A stretch of DNA of 64,000 nt from assembly GCF_000247815.1 (NCBI RefSeq), contig NC_021673.1, positions 50,554,250 to 50,618,249 of the forward strand, read 5' to 3'. Under the pieces are notes generated by a model. That model did not search any database and was not told where the DNA came from. It saw only the letters and a program-made list of their open reading frames with translations. Below, piece after piece: positions 23,780 to 38,620 of this stretch (within the stretch, counting starts at the first letter, position 1; every line of letters starts with the position of its first letter). This stretch comes from Ficedula albicollis. Taxonomy: Eukaryota; Chordata; Aves; Passeriformes; Muscicapidae. A program made the translations under genes and the position numbers.

Positions 23780-24350
23780 AAAGTGTCAAAAATAGACTTA
23801 AATTAACAACACAAAAAAGACTTGTTCCTAGCTCGATAGGCCCATGATTCCTCAGGTCATCAGGGCAGAAATGCCACCTATAAGTGGGCACAAAACCAAA
23901 AGGTAAATCTAACCCTAAACAGTACTTTTCAAGTTATCCATAACTGGAAAACATGTGCTGCCATCAAAGAAGCCAAACGAGTAAAACCCCTCTAATATAG
24001 TGAGCAATAGCCCTAATATAAATAGAGGGAGGCCTAGTAAATTAACTACATCACACTGTCCCAAACACACCAAAACAAACACTACATACTAACCATAGTA
24101 AAGGCCACCACTAAATAGTTAGAAACCTACCCTGTGCCTCACGCCACTGCCCAAAACACCATCCGAAGCCTGAAAAAGCAAGTCCTTTAAAGGCATAGTA
24201 CCCCTAAAAAATAAAATCCCAGTAGTGCATATCAGAAGTTTTGATAAAAAGACAGTTTAGATCAATTCTGCCTCAAATACAGACAAACCCATTCATACAA
24301 TTGTCTTTGCTCAAGAACTAAGTTGCACATGGCAAATAATGCAAAAAAAC
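23780..24350 (+). pseudogene. ERVL-like pol fragment: integrase, G-depleted
   Basis: A frame with many stops carries AHDSSGHQGRNATYKWAQ near 23838-23893, resembling the His-containing start of the integrase zinc-binding region, followed by further low-G sequence to about 24350. The catalytic core cannot be traced residue by residue because of stops. Integrase would insert the cDNA into host DNA; this copy is dead. Confidence 0.5.
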
Positions 24351-24531
24351 CAGAACAACACAATGTATACCTCAAAAAAAATCTGATTGTTAAGTGAAAA
24401 CCATATTTAAATATTACTATTAAATGTCACTGTCATTGTCTGCATATAGCTGTATCCTGTACATATAAAAATATATGATGCATGTATTTATAAAATTAGA
24501 GTATATATTAAATATAGTAATAAACTGACAA

Positions 24532-24551
24532 TATGGGGATAAGGGGTAGAA
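24532..24551 (+). promoter_or_regulatory. Putative polypurine tract before the 3' LTR
   Basis: The purine-rich stretch TATGGGGATAAGGGGTAGAA abuts the TGTCTTAG start of the 3' LTR. In retroviruses this RNA segment resists RNase H and primes plus-strand DNA. Its GGGG runs are intact although G is depleted on both sides, as expected for a tract that stayed hybridised during hypermutation. Confidence 0.6.
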
Positions 24552-25174
24552 TGTCTTAGAGTAACTTTATGATGCCTGTATCCCCAAACTGTCTGTTGTG
24601 TTAGTATTAAATACTGAGTTCTGCAACTTTAAAACTAATTTCAAAAGTAAAGGGGGAGAGAAGTACAAAGTTTGTTGTCAGAAACTACACTTGCTTCCCC
24701 TGCATTCTTCACACAGACTGTGTTGTCTGCAGTGGACAACAGAAAAGAGCTCTCCTTTGCTTTTACTCAGTTTTTCTAGCTAGCTAAAGCAAAAAAGTTT
24801 CCTTACCTTTTTTTTTTAATCCTTTTTCCTAAAATTGTTTAAACCTGCTCTGTACTGTAAACCCAAAACAGCACCAAGAGCTCACACCTGTAGCACACCA
24901 GGCCTTGCCTGAGCCACAGCATTTCTCAGCACCAGAAAGACTGAAAACAAACTAAGTAAGGCAAGCTGCAACCCACGAAAAGTACTCTTCTAAATCTGTC
25001 ATCTCTTCAGAACAGCAGAAAGTTTTACTGTTTAGTATTGCTCATTTTTGTGCTAGAAAGTGCTTTGCCTGTCAAATAAACAGGGGTTTTTTTCACTTCT
25101 CTCCAAAAAAAAAATTTTTCTCCAAACCAGTTAAAGAAAGAATTGCTTAAATCTGTTTCCTAGAAAAACCCCAT
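24552..25174 (+). mobile_element. ERVL-like 3' LTR, G-depleted and truncated
   Basis: It aligns with 19735-20459, minus the 110-bp duplication, and stops around CCTAGAAAAACCCCAT (25174), lacking the last roughly 30 bp of the 5' LTR. Nearly all differences on the plus strand are G in the 5' LTR and A here, mostly where the next base is G or A, for example CTGGCTAGCTGAGG versus CTAGCTAGCTAAAG. G before C or T is mostly kept, and AAGGGGGAGAGAAG is also kept. Confidence 0.85.
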
Positions 25175-27420
25175 AGCAGGTAAGGCTATTGCTGATGGGC
25201 TGAAAATCTGAACTTGCACCAAAGAGGTTCCAACTTCTGAGGCATTGTGTGGGGCCATTTACCATCACAGGCCCTCCACTATCAATAGGAAAACCTTTCA
25301 CCAGCATCACTGCTCTTTCCCCAACAGCTCCAATGAAGAATGAATGCCTTCTGGGATTAAAATCAATGGATTTGTTTCTTACTCAGCATTCATTAAGCCT
25401 TTTGCTTGCTGCCTAGAAAGAGCCTTTGTATATTGAGACTGATTCATCAGCTCACCATTGTTTGACGCATTTGAACAGTGCTTTTAAAGTTCATATGGGA
25501 AAAGAAATTTAGGCTCATTTGAACTGGAGTTGGTTAGTTGCTAGTCTTTAACAAGCCAATATTAAGGCCATCCTTGACTTCTCTGAACACAACGAATGCC
25601 AAACCAACTGAGAAATATTTTATCTGTTCCGGACAAAAAAAGACCAGACTCTTGGTGATATCAAGATGTTCCAACCAAAAAACGATTATTAGTAGAACCA
25701 GTGATTATTAAATGAGCCTATTCTTGTTCTACAGCTTGCTCCCTTTCCACCTCTCCTTCTGCACACACTTTCCAGCACTGCCCTTTCCCTTCAGTGGACA
25801 ACTTCCAGGCACATAAGTTTTTGCTAGAAAAAGAAATACTGTTCTTCAAACCATACGTGGATAACCATGCATGCTTAATGATATTTTCATTGTGATTCTG
25901 TAATTTCCCATCCCTGTCAGGGACATCTAGAGGGAGGACACTACCAGGAAAACATCTCTACTTGTCTAAGTTGCCAAATGACCTTAATACAAATGTCCTT
26001 GGATTTGGCCATAGGATGTCTGAACTGTACATGGAAATATGGTTTCTGTAGATTGGGATCTGTGAACTAGTCATGAGAATCTAATGGAGAACACTATCTG
26101 GAACTCCAAAGAATGAAGTTAAGGCATTAGATTTCCTGTCACCATGGGGACAGCTGTGGTATCACTAACAATTACTGACAGACAGGATACAGCACACCAA
26201 ACAAAAAAACACCCTGCAGGAGGAAGCATTGTTCCAGTGCTGCACTGCTGGAACAAGATATATGCAAAAACTTCATGAGATTTTTTTTTAAAGTACTGTC
26301 AGCCAAGATCCAAGACAGACTTTCTTAATTCTCATAATCTCAAGAATTTTGCAAGCAGCTCAATGTGAAACAATAACATTTATGTTTATGCAGTATCTAT
26401 ATTCTTAGTTCTCTCTACCCATCTTTCAGGACACACTTCTGCTCCCCTATTCCATACTTCCTGCTCCCTTTACTGTTTCCCACTCCAATTCTATCCACTT
26501 GGCCCCATTTTGCCAAGATCTACCCATACCATTCCCTCCCTTAACTCAAAAGCTTGCAGAGATACTTAGGCATGTCTTGGCCCCACGGGTAGAGGGACGC
26601 TTCCATTTTCCTGGGTCATTTCTTCAACCTGTGTGGTTCTTCAGTCCCAGCCACATCATCTTCAGACTCCATTCGCCCTGCTACTCAGCAGCAGTTGGAC
26701 AGCTGCCTCTGCTGACAGAAGCCAAAACTGCAGTTCCAGCTGCTGAAGCTAACACAGATATCATCTATACTTGCAATATTTTAGCTCAGAATAAAGTATT
26801 ATTTCCATTCTCTTGCTTGTTTCACCTTCAAGGGCACTAATGACACACTTCCAATTACAACAGTATGATTTTTTTTTAACATACATCACACTGCAAGAAG
26901 AGAGCATAATTACTGGCATCTAACAAAGTCTTCAAGCTCAACAATTGGAGTCCAAGTTCATTAGCAAATGGAGAGCCCCCTCTGCCTAAAACTGCAAGGC
27001 TACAACCCTCAAAATGATGTTTTAAAACTATACTTCCGATTACAAAGTAAGATTCTCCTAAGTATCCAGTGTTTGCTACTGCTAAAACTACTTATCAGCT
27101 GCAACCTCATTGTCTCAAAAGGGGTATAAACAATCAAACTTCCGATAACCTTCCCTTCACAATCTTCCTGCGATGGCCGACCATAGAACACCTCAGCGTC
27201 ACAAGCAACCACAGTACAAGAGGATGGCTGAATGAAATCACCTGTATTTATCTAGAGAGTAACAAGTCTATTTCTGCACTGAAAAGGCTTGGTTTCTTTT
27301 GGGGACCTCTCAACAGGCACAATTCTGGGATGTCCCCATTATGTTGACCTCTCCTGTACTGCAGCCAGAACAAGCAAGTGTAGTGCTCCCATAAAAATTT
27401 TAGAGGCTATTAAAAAAAAA

Positions 27421-28115
<695 letters not shown>

Positions 28116-31100
28116 GAATATCCACCCCAGTGAAAAAAAAAAAAAAAAAAAAAAAAAAAGGAACATGTTTTAATGCCCTTTCCCCAAGTTGGGAACTTTA
28201 GCTTCCTATCATGTCTGCCTACATTATTTAAGAAACATTTAGCCAATTCTGAAGAGCACATTGATGTAACACTCAAAATGATGACTGGGAAAAAAAAACA
28301 TTTACAACCTTCTGTTATCTCAAAATCTCTCATGATCTTCAAACCGAATTCAGATTGCAAGTGTGATCTCCAAACTGTTCTGTACTATGTAGAGACTGCA
28401 GTACTCTAAAATTTGCGTACTGCCTCCAGCTTGATCCATTACAGAAGCATCTCCAGTTTGCTTCACATGTGCATTAAACATTCTTCCCTTACCTATTGTA
28501 ATAAATTTTTTATAAATATTGTTCCAAGAACTGTGAGCAAAATCCAAAAGTATAGGAAGCAGCAACACCTGACAACGTAAGCCATTTTCTTTTGAGATTG
28601 TCTGGCTAAAACTTTATGCGCTGCATTGGAAAAAGGTTCAAAACAGAGCCTTTTTAAAAGCAGGGTACAGTGGGAAGACAATGAGATGTATGGTATTTCT
28701 CTTTCGAATCAATAATTTTAAAAAAACAACTTTTTCCCCCAAAGAAAATTACAGTCAAAGCCTGTGCTTAGAAAGTACATTGATGGTGCAAAACAAAGAA
28801 ACATTTTATTTTAGGACTCAGTTGTTTCAAAAGAATTTAATTCTTTTTGTGCCCAAGGTCTCTTATTTCCTTTTCCATTTCCTCTTATTTAAATTGTATC
28901 AAATATACAGTGACCCCCATTCTCTGCTACTTACTCCCACCTCTGCACCACCTCCTCCACTGTGGGAAGAGAAGCATCCATGCAGCTGAACAGCAGCTCA
29001 CTTTAGGAAACCAGCCCAACACACGAACAAGGGAAGGCATCTTCTCAGCCGTATCTCCTCCCTGAGCCTGTTAGCTGTGCAGCCTCCCAGGCATTCCCAT
29101 CAGAGCAATGCAGGCATGACGCACCAGCACTACTCCTCAGCCAGGGACAGAAACTGCTTGAATCAGAAGTGCTGCTAAAATCGCTTGGCTTACATGTGCT
29201 GACTGCTGTGAGCTCTGCTCTGAAGGATGCATCTCTCCTCTTGCACACTGCATAGTGCTTGGAAAGGCTCTCTTCCCACACCCAAGTCAATCTGCAGGCT
29301 AAAAGTGATGGTCCTGTTATCCCCCTCAAACTGCAGACATATTTGATCTGGTGCACTTAAATCTCCTGTAACGTGAATCAAATCAGCTTGCTGAAACACT
29401 GGAAAATGAATTTAACATTGACAAAAAGTTAATTGACTCGAGGACAACAGTGAGAACAGAACACTTGGCCACATGAGCAGCACAGCTGCTTTTCTAACAG
29501 TGAGTAGTTAGCCTGGATAACACAAACTGAAGCTGCAAAATAACTGAGAACTGTCAATTCCACCTCTGGAGGAGACACCTGAGACTCATCTGAGACTATA
29601 TATTCCCCATTCCCAACTAAACACCAGACAAAATTAGTTTTAATTAAAAAAATTAAAACTTCTTGGAAGTGTCCCTTGTCTTTAGGAGATCTGCTTAATT
29701 ATTTGGCTAATATTCCATTGTTGACTCAATGTATCATTAACAGAACATAAATAATACATGAAAAAACAGTAATTATTACTCAAGAATGCATCAAAGAATT
29801 GAAATTTAAAAACTAAAACTGGCTTCATACCACAGACAGGTCAAACCACATTTTCATTACACAGAAAAAAGAACGTAGCTCCCACACAGCCAAGATTAAA
29901 CAAAACTTGAAGAAAGAAAGAATGAAATTCAGCAAAGGGCTCATTTCTTTTTCAACAAAGACATTTAAATTACCACTGTTTGCTAAGAGACTAAGGAAAT
30001 ACTGAGATCTACACAGTAACTGAAAAACAAAGGTTTAGCTGAGTCCTCTTTCATTCCATTTCTCTGTCCTGCATGTTAATCCTACAACTTACCATGGCCT
30101 TTGCCTTTTGTAGCATATGCTGGCTTGTGTTCAACTTCAAATCCAAGACAACCCACACATTTTCGTCCTAAAGTCTGCTACTCAATCCCACGCCCCACAT
30201 TCTGCATTTGTGCATCGAGTTATTTGTAATCAAATGTGCAACCTCTCATTTTTGATCTCTGAACTCTCTTTTTTCAAATCTCAGTATTTCCATTTTGTTC
30301 AGATGATTTTAAATTGAAGCTTCCAGCTCACACACATACGTGCAGTCAACCAAGTTTTAACTGCTGCCATCTCTTTGCAAGTACTTCAGACTAGCATCCT
30401 AACCACTTGTTCTTTACCTATTTTCAGAATTACAGTTCAAATCTCCCCTTCCCTTCTGGAAATTGAAAGCTCCTCCTACTGGCCTTCTGTTGAACTAAAG
30501 ACAAAATAAGTATTTGCCAAACCAAGGAAATACAAAAATGCAACATCAACATTACTGATATTTTAGAATCTTTTGGTATTTGGTACTGAGACAAACAAAC
30601 CTCAGAAAAATCTCACTCTTCAAGATGCAGAGGATAAGAGACAATTCCAAGGATTTGCCTAAAAGGAACAGTTTATCCACACTATCAGAAAGAGATAGAG
30701 TGAAATCAGATTTTCTTCTTCCCATGGCAAAGCATCTGCTGCTCTGGCATAAAACTAGTGATCATGAATTACTTTTCTACTGCAGCTGAGGAGAAAAACA
30801 AGCTAAGATATTGACCACAAAGGTAAGAAATCCAAAGGTGACTCACAGTCACAAACATTCCTGATTACTCTTCTCATATAAAATTACCTAGAGAAACTAT
30901 CACCATTTTAGTCATAGGTTTTTGTTACTTCTGATCAGATGTGGTTTGTTTAAAGAACCAAATGGTGGCTTTATTCCTCAAAAAAAAATTTTGATGAGGG
31001 TAACTGTTCAGTTTTGGTGTTCTTAAGGCTCCACAACATGCTAACAGCCAAAAGTAGATTTGCAAAGCTCTACATTAAAAGCAGTATTTCCCCATCCCAC

Positions 31101-32107
31101 ATCTCTTCAGCAGAAATCCAAAGCAGATTTCCAGATTACTTAAGTCAGGCATAGAAGAGGTTTGAGTCACCAGACTGCAGAGTTAGATAATCTTGTAATT
31201 ATTTCAAGTGACTACTGAGCATGAGAGAGACCTAAAAACTCATGTATACATAGATGAAGAATCAAGCTAACACAGTAACACCACAAAATATCTATCAGTA
31301 CTACCACACTCAGAATGGGTAACTAATTTACTATTTGAAGTTCACTTGAGAGTCCAAATACAAACAACAGCACTGTCCCTATTTCCTGAGATTACTAAAT
31401 ATTTCAGTTTGAGACCAAATACCAGCAGAATAATTCTATCACTCAACTCATAATACTTAGCATTCAATTTAACTCCTCCTATTCCTCACAGCCTTTAGAA
31501 AACAGTTGAGGGAGGGGGATAGGGATTGATATATATCCAAATCTCTGCATTGTAGAATGAGAGAGATTAGACCAAACCAATACAAAATAAATCAGATCAC
31601 CAAGCAAATAATTTTCAGTTCAGTGAGTAATTCTTTCATTCTAGTAAGATAGAAAAATGAAAGTTGAAATTATGCACACCTATTGGGTACTCCTTGATGT
31701 TGCAAAGCTTTCTAGAGTCTTTGTAAACAAATTTATCACTGCATAGACATCCTAACTGAAGTCCTCATAATTTGACATTGACTTATCTCTCTCTAGGTCA
31801 TTCCCTATGTTCTGCAACCAATTTCCACTACAACTCTGAACCACCTGCAGATGAGACAACACATTCTTAATCCCACCTTTTTTGTTTTACCAGTAACTCA
31901 AGCTCATAATTGTGTTTTCCACTTCAATGAGCTAGATGAACTCAGAAATTTTCCTATCTGCTCTCAGTTTGGAATTGCCGGGTTGTTTATTAAACAACTA
32001 TAAGGAGCTGCAAACTTCAGAACAGCAAACGCACTGTCTGTTTTACGTGGCCAAAATCTTTTGCAGATTAGTTAATTCAACCTTGCTGATAACTAGCCCA
32101 CATTTAG

Positions 32108-32160
32108 AATTACAGAATTGTTTAGGAAAAAGCCTTTAAGATCACTGAGTTCAAGTATTT
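32108..32160 (-). mobile_element. Short CR1 3'-end fragment (antisense)
   Basis: ATTACAGAATTGTTTAGG followed by AAAGCCTTTAAGATCACTGAGTTCAA resembles the antisense 3' terminus of a CR1 subfamily. Only about 50 bp are recognisable. Confidence 0.5.
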
Positions 32161-33015
32161 ACTGAATGCTTGTTCTCGTCCCCTCACTCATTATCGAGTC
32201 AGCTAAGCTAACCCTCCTATTACCTCCAGAGTATTTCCCTTCTGGTTACATGAGCCAAAAAATTCCTAGGCTGGCATATCATAGAAACTTTTCTCCTCAC
32301 AGCACAGCTTAAGAGCTGAGAGCAGAGCTCCCAGATAATGCATCCCTTCTTCCAGTATGATCAGCACAGTGCACTGCACGCAAGAACTGAGCTTTCAGTG
32401 GGAATAAAATATATTGCCCATTCAGGACAAGTCACATCAGTGTCACATGCCCTTATTACCCATACCCATTACCAAGAGCACAAATAATGCTCCCCGTCAA
32501 AACTTCCTCCAGCATTCCCCACTTGCATCTCCAATTCATCTAGCTCAGAAGTTCTAAGTCTCCAGTCATTATCACTGCTTGTGATATCACCAGTCATGTC
32601 AGCTGGAAGGGATTCATTACTTTGGGACTCTGGAGACCTGCAAGACCTTTAACAAGACACAAAAGAAAGATAAGCACAATTAAGTGCTCTATGTATCCAT
32701 TTCTCAGTAAAGGGTGATCAACAGTATGTCAAATAATACAACAACCAAAAATTACTAGGGTTTTTTTTTTTTTTTGAGAAGACATATAAGTCTGTGGCAT
32801 TCACTACCTTCTACTGTTCAGGGCCTGAATGCAATAACAAAATAGGATGCAATGTTTAAATGTATAACATCTATGCTTGCATGAGACAAAATACGGAAGC
32901 AAAACACAAGCCATTTTTCTAGAAAAATCTTCATTTTGAAGCACCATATGCTGGCAGCCACCCTAACTGATCGTAAGCAAAACATCCAAGATCTTGTGCT
33001 GCTGCCATTAATATA

Positions 33016-33118
33016 ATCACAGAATCTTCCAAGCCGGAAGGGACCCACAAGAATCATCAAGCCCAGCTCTTAAGTGATGGCCCCTACAGGAATCAAACCT
33101 GTGACTAGCACTGTGATC
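33016..33118 (-). mobile_element. CR1 3'-end fragment (antisense)
   Basis: ATCACAGAATCTTCCAAGCC, GGAAGGGACCCACAAGAATC and ATCAAGCCCAGCTCTTAAGT form the antisense CR1 3' end, followed by GATGGCCCCTACAGG. Confidence 0.8.
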
Positions 33119-33329
33119 TTGATGTGCTTGGAAACACAATAAAGAACCACCAGTAAGTGGACACAGAGAAGATGCAACAAAAATACTTTTATGATTTTTC
33201 AAGCTATCTCTAAAATTTTTAGAATTTGTAATACTCTCATTCTGCATGACTCTTTTCAGAGGTACCCAGCAACATAAGGGCAACAGGCTCAAACTAAAAC
33301 ACAAAAGTTCCATCTGAATATGGGAGAAA

Positions 33330-33505
33330 AATTTCCTTTACTTTGAGGGTGACAGAGGACTTAAACAAGCTGCCCAGAGAGGTGTGGAGCCTCCTCTGCA
33401 GATATTCAATACCCACCTGGCTATGATTCTCTGCAACCTGCTCTAGTAGGTGAACCTGCTTTAGCAGGGAGGTTGGACTAGGGGATCTCCCTTCTGTGAC
33501 TGATG
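33330..33505 (+). mobile_element. CR1 LINE fragment (sense)
   Basis: AGGGTGACAGAGGACTTAAA, CAAGCTGCCCAGAGAGGTGT, GGAGCCTCCTCTGCAGATAT and GGAGGTTGGACTAGGGGATC follow CR1 3' order in the sense direction, opposite to the neighbouring fragment at 33016, so these are separate insertions. Confidence 0.85.
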
Positions 33506-34164
33506 CTTCTGGAGCACTGCATAGCTCTCATTCATCCCACAGTCCAAACAAGTAAGGAGTTTTGCATCTTACATCAACAGCATAAAAAATGTCTTGCATT
33601 ATGAAAAATGCATCTTTAAATTTGAATTTTCAGTCTTAATGCCCAATTTTGTTAATTTACAAGTGCAGGAAAAAACTTCTACTGTTAAGTAAGCAGCTAG
33701 CCCTCTTCACAAAAAAGAGTATTTTTAAAGACCTGTCTAGGTTTTGCAGTAATCAATTTTATCACCAACAGCTGCCCTCAGATGATGAATTTAAAGGCAA
33801 ATAAATTATATTTGTCCAGAACACGCTACTTCCTCAAGCTAACCCGACCTTTACTGACAAACATGCTTCCAAAATAAATAAATCATATGCGCAAATGGAG
33901 TTAAGCCTCTATTATTTTCAGGCCTCTAACTCAGAAATTTCTACGTGCAAAGGCTGGTGGATCAAAGTCAGTGGAGGGCAAAAAAAATTTCCATTTCGGG
34001 AACATACTGCCCCTTGGAGGTTACTCTGCGTCCCCCAGCGAGCACAAGCTCACTGCAGTGAGTTCAAAGGCCCAAAGTGCCTCTGAGGCGGTGGCGTTAG
34101 GAGGGCAGGGCGGAGCTGGCCCGGCCGGGAGCCCCGCGCACGCAGCGCGGCCCGGCAGCGCCCC

Positions 34165-35140
<976 letters not shown>

Positions 35141-35632
35141 ATTAAAAAATAAAAATTTAAAAATCGCCAACGCGAACCGATTGTCCATGGCACTAAAACT
35201 GTGCTGTCAACCGCCTTATCGGCTGACCGACGTAAGAACAACAAAAAGTGTTAACACTGCGTGAGGCAATCATCGCTCTTTTCCCGTGGCTCCGTCTAAA
35301 GGACGCACGCAGGAAAAAGCGAAACGTGAGTCATCATCGGGCCGCTGTGAGGATACTGTATAACTTCCCAGGTACGGGAAAGTCACCTAAAGACGATATA
35401 AACAACTTTAAACTTACAATGGGAACGCCAAGAAGCCTATTATTCCTTAAATCGTCTAAAACACACACAAGGTGATACAAATCCGGTGGAGCAGCACTCT
35501 TTACGGCCTGCAGAAAACGATGGCAATCCCATTACATTACACCCAAGTATAGAGACCATGGAATGGGAGTGGTAGCGAGAAAAAATATCACCACCGATCT
35601 TGTTTCTGAGTAAGAAACACAACCCGAGTGTG

Positions 35633-35738
35633 GTTGCGTGGGGGGGTGTTGTGTTTAACATTATGTCGTAAAAAAAACCATTAAAGTTGCGTGGGGGGGC
35701 GTTGTGTTTAACATTATGTCGTAAAAAAAACCCTCAAA
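35633..35738. repeat. Two-copy tandem duplication, 53-bp unit
   Basis: GTTGCGTGGGGGGGTGTTGT at 35633 and GTTGCGTGGGGGGGCGTTGT at 35686, each followed by GTTTAACATTATGTCGTAAA and more A. The copies differ by about one base in the matched part. Confidence 0.92.
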
Positions 35739-36016
35739 TCCAAACCAAAACAAAACCAAACCACCGCCTGGCCAACGATAAAGGCCAAACCAAAACCCCT
35801 ATTACTGCTTCTTTAAGGACAGAGAGATAGAAACAACAAAACATTAACCACCCTTCCAAAATTTCGGAATTCCCCTTTGTGCGGGGAGGGATTAAACTGG
35901 CAGAAATGTAGTTTTACTTCTGCTCTTACCTGATTAAAAAGTAACCCGGGGATCTGTACCTCCCTACCATGATGAATCATGGTCTTCCCCAACCAAGCCC
36001 CACCGAGCAGCCTTAC

Positions 36017-36211
36017 CTTAAAATTACTGGAGTTGACCCACGCTGTTAATTCGTCGATCACTTTGTCAAGGCGCTGCTGGTCCTGCTCCAGATCGGGGGA
36101 TCTCGCCGGGTCGCCCAGGTACTCCAGCAGCTCTTGGCCGACCTGCATCCTACGGCCCACGTCCTTCTGCTGTACCTGCTCGCAGAAATAATCCATGCCG
36201 GCAGGCTCCAT
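36017..36211 (-). CDS. CLASP2: CLASP2 coding exon 1 (start of TOG1)
   Basis: The minus-strand ATG at 36211-36209 sits in a strong Kozak context (A at -3, G at +4). It opens a frame of exactly 65 codons ending at a GTAAGG donor (36016-36011), phase 0. The product starts MEPAGMDYFCEQVQQKDVGR and ends TAWVNSSNFK. MEP..M.YFC.QVQQKDVG..QVGQELL is the N terminus of the long (alpha) CLASP2 isoform; CLASP1 begins differently after MEP. CLASP2 is a microtubule plus-end tracking protein that stabilises microtubules at the cortex and Golgi. Translation past the donor is intronic. The gene is divergent from PDCD6IP, 27 kb away. Confidence 0.93.
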
Positions 36212-36900
36212 CTTCGGACGCTGCGGAAAAGTTTCTTCGTAGACGAGCCGAGGGCCTCAGGGTCGGAAGCGCGGGCAGGGCAGGGAAGGGCAGGGCGGGC
36301 GGCGGGGGCGCAGACAGGCCTGCCGTCCTCATGGAGCCGCTCCCGGCCCTGCCCGCCCCGGCTCCGCGCCCGCCACCCCCATGCGCACTCGCACCCCCGC
36401 AGGGGGAAGCCCCCAGCGGGAAGGGAATGCGGCGCTGCGCAGGGCTCGGCGGGAGCCGCTTACTCCTGCTCAGGGCTTTCCAGCCGCCTCCGCGCCGTCC
36501 CGAGGGATCCCGACACGGCTCCCCGCCGCCGCCCCTCCTCTTCCCCCGCCAGGGAACGGGAAACAGAGCTCGAGAACAGGCGCAGCGGCTGGAAGGGCTC
36601 GCAGGCACCCCTCGCTCGGGGGGTCTCCGCGATAGGTGCTGCCGCCCCCGCTCGCTCTGCCTTCTCTCCTCCCGTCCGACGAGAGATAATGCGGCCGACT
36701 CTCACAGGCAGCGGCGAGGCCGGGGCGCACCTCCCATGCTCCTGACGCCGCGGCCTCCGGCCCCTCCTGCCCGCCCGCGGGGCGGCTCCCAAACTTTCGT
36801 CCCGGCGGGTCTCAGCGCTGCCCTCTCCCCACTCCACGAGACGGACCGGACGGGGAGAGTCCCCCAGGGAGCCGCTCACGCTTCGCCGCGCCTTCCCCCG

Positions 36901-37615
<715 letters not shown>

Positions 37616-38107
37616 GGAGGGGCGGGCGGGCAGTGGGCGCTCCCCTGTGACCCCTGCGGGTCGTGTCCGGCGGCAGCGGGAGACGCATGCGCCCTCCGTC
37701 CCGTTGATCGCCGCGGTGCTGGTCCGGCGCCCTTGGGGAGAAAGGGGAAGTGTTGGAAGAACAGGGGAAAGATGTGAAAGGTGCTGGGATGCTTGGGTGC
37801 TCTCCTCCCTTCCTCTCGCCCCTTTCCGAGCGCGGTCCTGGCTTTGCGCAACGATGCCCTGCAACCCCTCCCGCCTTGCTTAGTGCCCAGGTGTAAGGGG
37901 GGGAGATAGATCACCGTGGAGCCATCCCGGTACTCCCGGTGTGGTTGGCTCTGCAGCGTTCCCGCCCGCAAAATCGGTTTTCGTATCTGGAATGCGACAA
38001 CACTCCAGAGAGACACGGATTATTAAATTCAGAGTTGCACAAGCCTGGGTACTCAGTGCTATTCCATAAATCCAGCACAGCCCACCGGACTTTCTGCACC
38101 GTTATTT

Positions 38108-38620
38108 ACACAGAATCACTGAATCACAGGGCTTAATGGGGCCTCTGGAGATCATTCAGTCCAACCTCATGCCAAGTTAAAGCAGGTAACGCAGGCATGC
38201 GTCCAGACGGATTTTGAATGTTGCCAGAGAGGAGACTCCATGAACTCCCTGCTACAGGGCACCTTCAACAAACAAGTTCTTCCTCATGCTGACGTGAAAC
38301 TTCTTGTGTTTATTTTATGGCCATTGTTTTAATTTATGGCCCTTGCTTCTCCTCCTGTCACTGGGCACCACCAAAAAAGAGTCCAGCACCATCCTCTTGG
38401 CATCTGCCTTGGAGATAGTTATCTGCATTAATGAGATCCTTGTTCAGTCTTCTCTAGACTAAACAGGTCCAGCACCTGCAGTCACTCCTCAAACGAGAGA
38501 TGCTCCAGAGCCCTAATCATCTTTGTGGCCCTCTATTGAACTGTCTCCAGTAGCTCCTTGTCTTTCTTGTGCTGAGAAGCCCAGAAGTTCACTTCTGGCA
38601 ATTTCTCAAGTAAATCCTCA
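38108..38620 (-). mobile_element. CR1 LINE fragment (antisense)
   Basis: ACAGAATCACTGAATCACAG, GCCTCTGGAGATCATTCAGT, CCAACCTCATGCCAAG, GCATGCGTCCAGACGGATTT, GGAGACTCCATGAACTCCCT, AACAGGTCCAGC and CCCTCTATTGAACTGTCTCC follow antisense CR1 order. The element is degenerate and lies upstream of the CLASP2 CpG island. Confidence 0.85.

Larger units (their letters stand above)
19735..25174 (+). mobile_element. ERVL-like endogenous provirus, internally deleted, 3' half G-depleted
   Basis: Two related LTRs start with TGTCTTAG at 19735 and 24552 and flank about 4.1 kb of internal sequence. The order is leader, gag remnants (about 21348-22440), reverse-transcriptase thumb/connection (about 22500-22920), RNase H (about 23320-23620) and integrase (about 23780-24300). 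The pol fragments resemble class III (ERVL, spumavirus-like) elements of birds. Protease and the reverse-transcriptase finger/palm core, including the catalytic YxDD region, are not found, so there is an internal deletion. No env-like frame was recognised. All frames carry stops or frameshifts. The element lies antisense to CLASP2 within its first intron. The 5' part has normal G content; from about 22.9 kb onward G is strongly depleted. Confidence 0.88.

Noticed and set aside
26420..26836. Possible second LTR-like block with an AATAAA near 26791
   Set aside because: Composition and the polyadenylation signal are suggestive, but no partner, no clear TG...CA ends and no family match that I could support.
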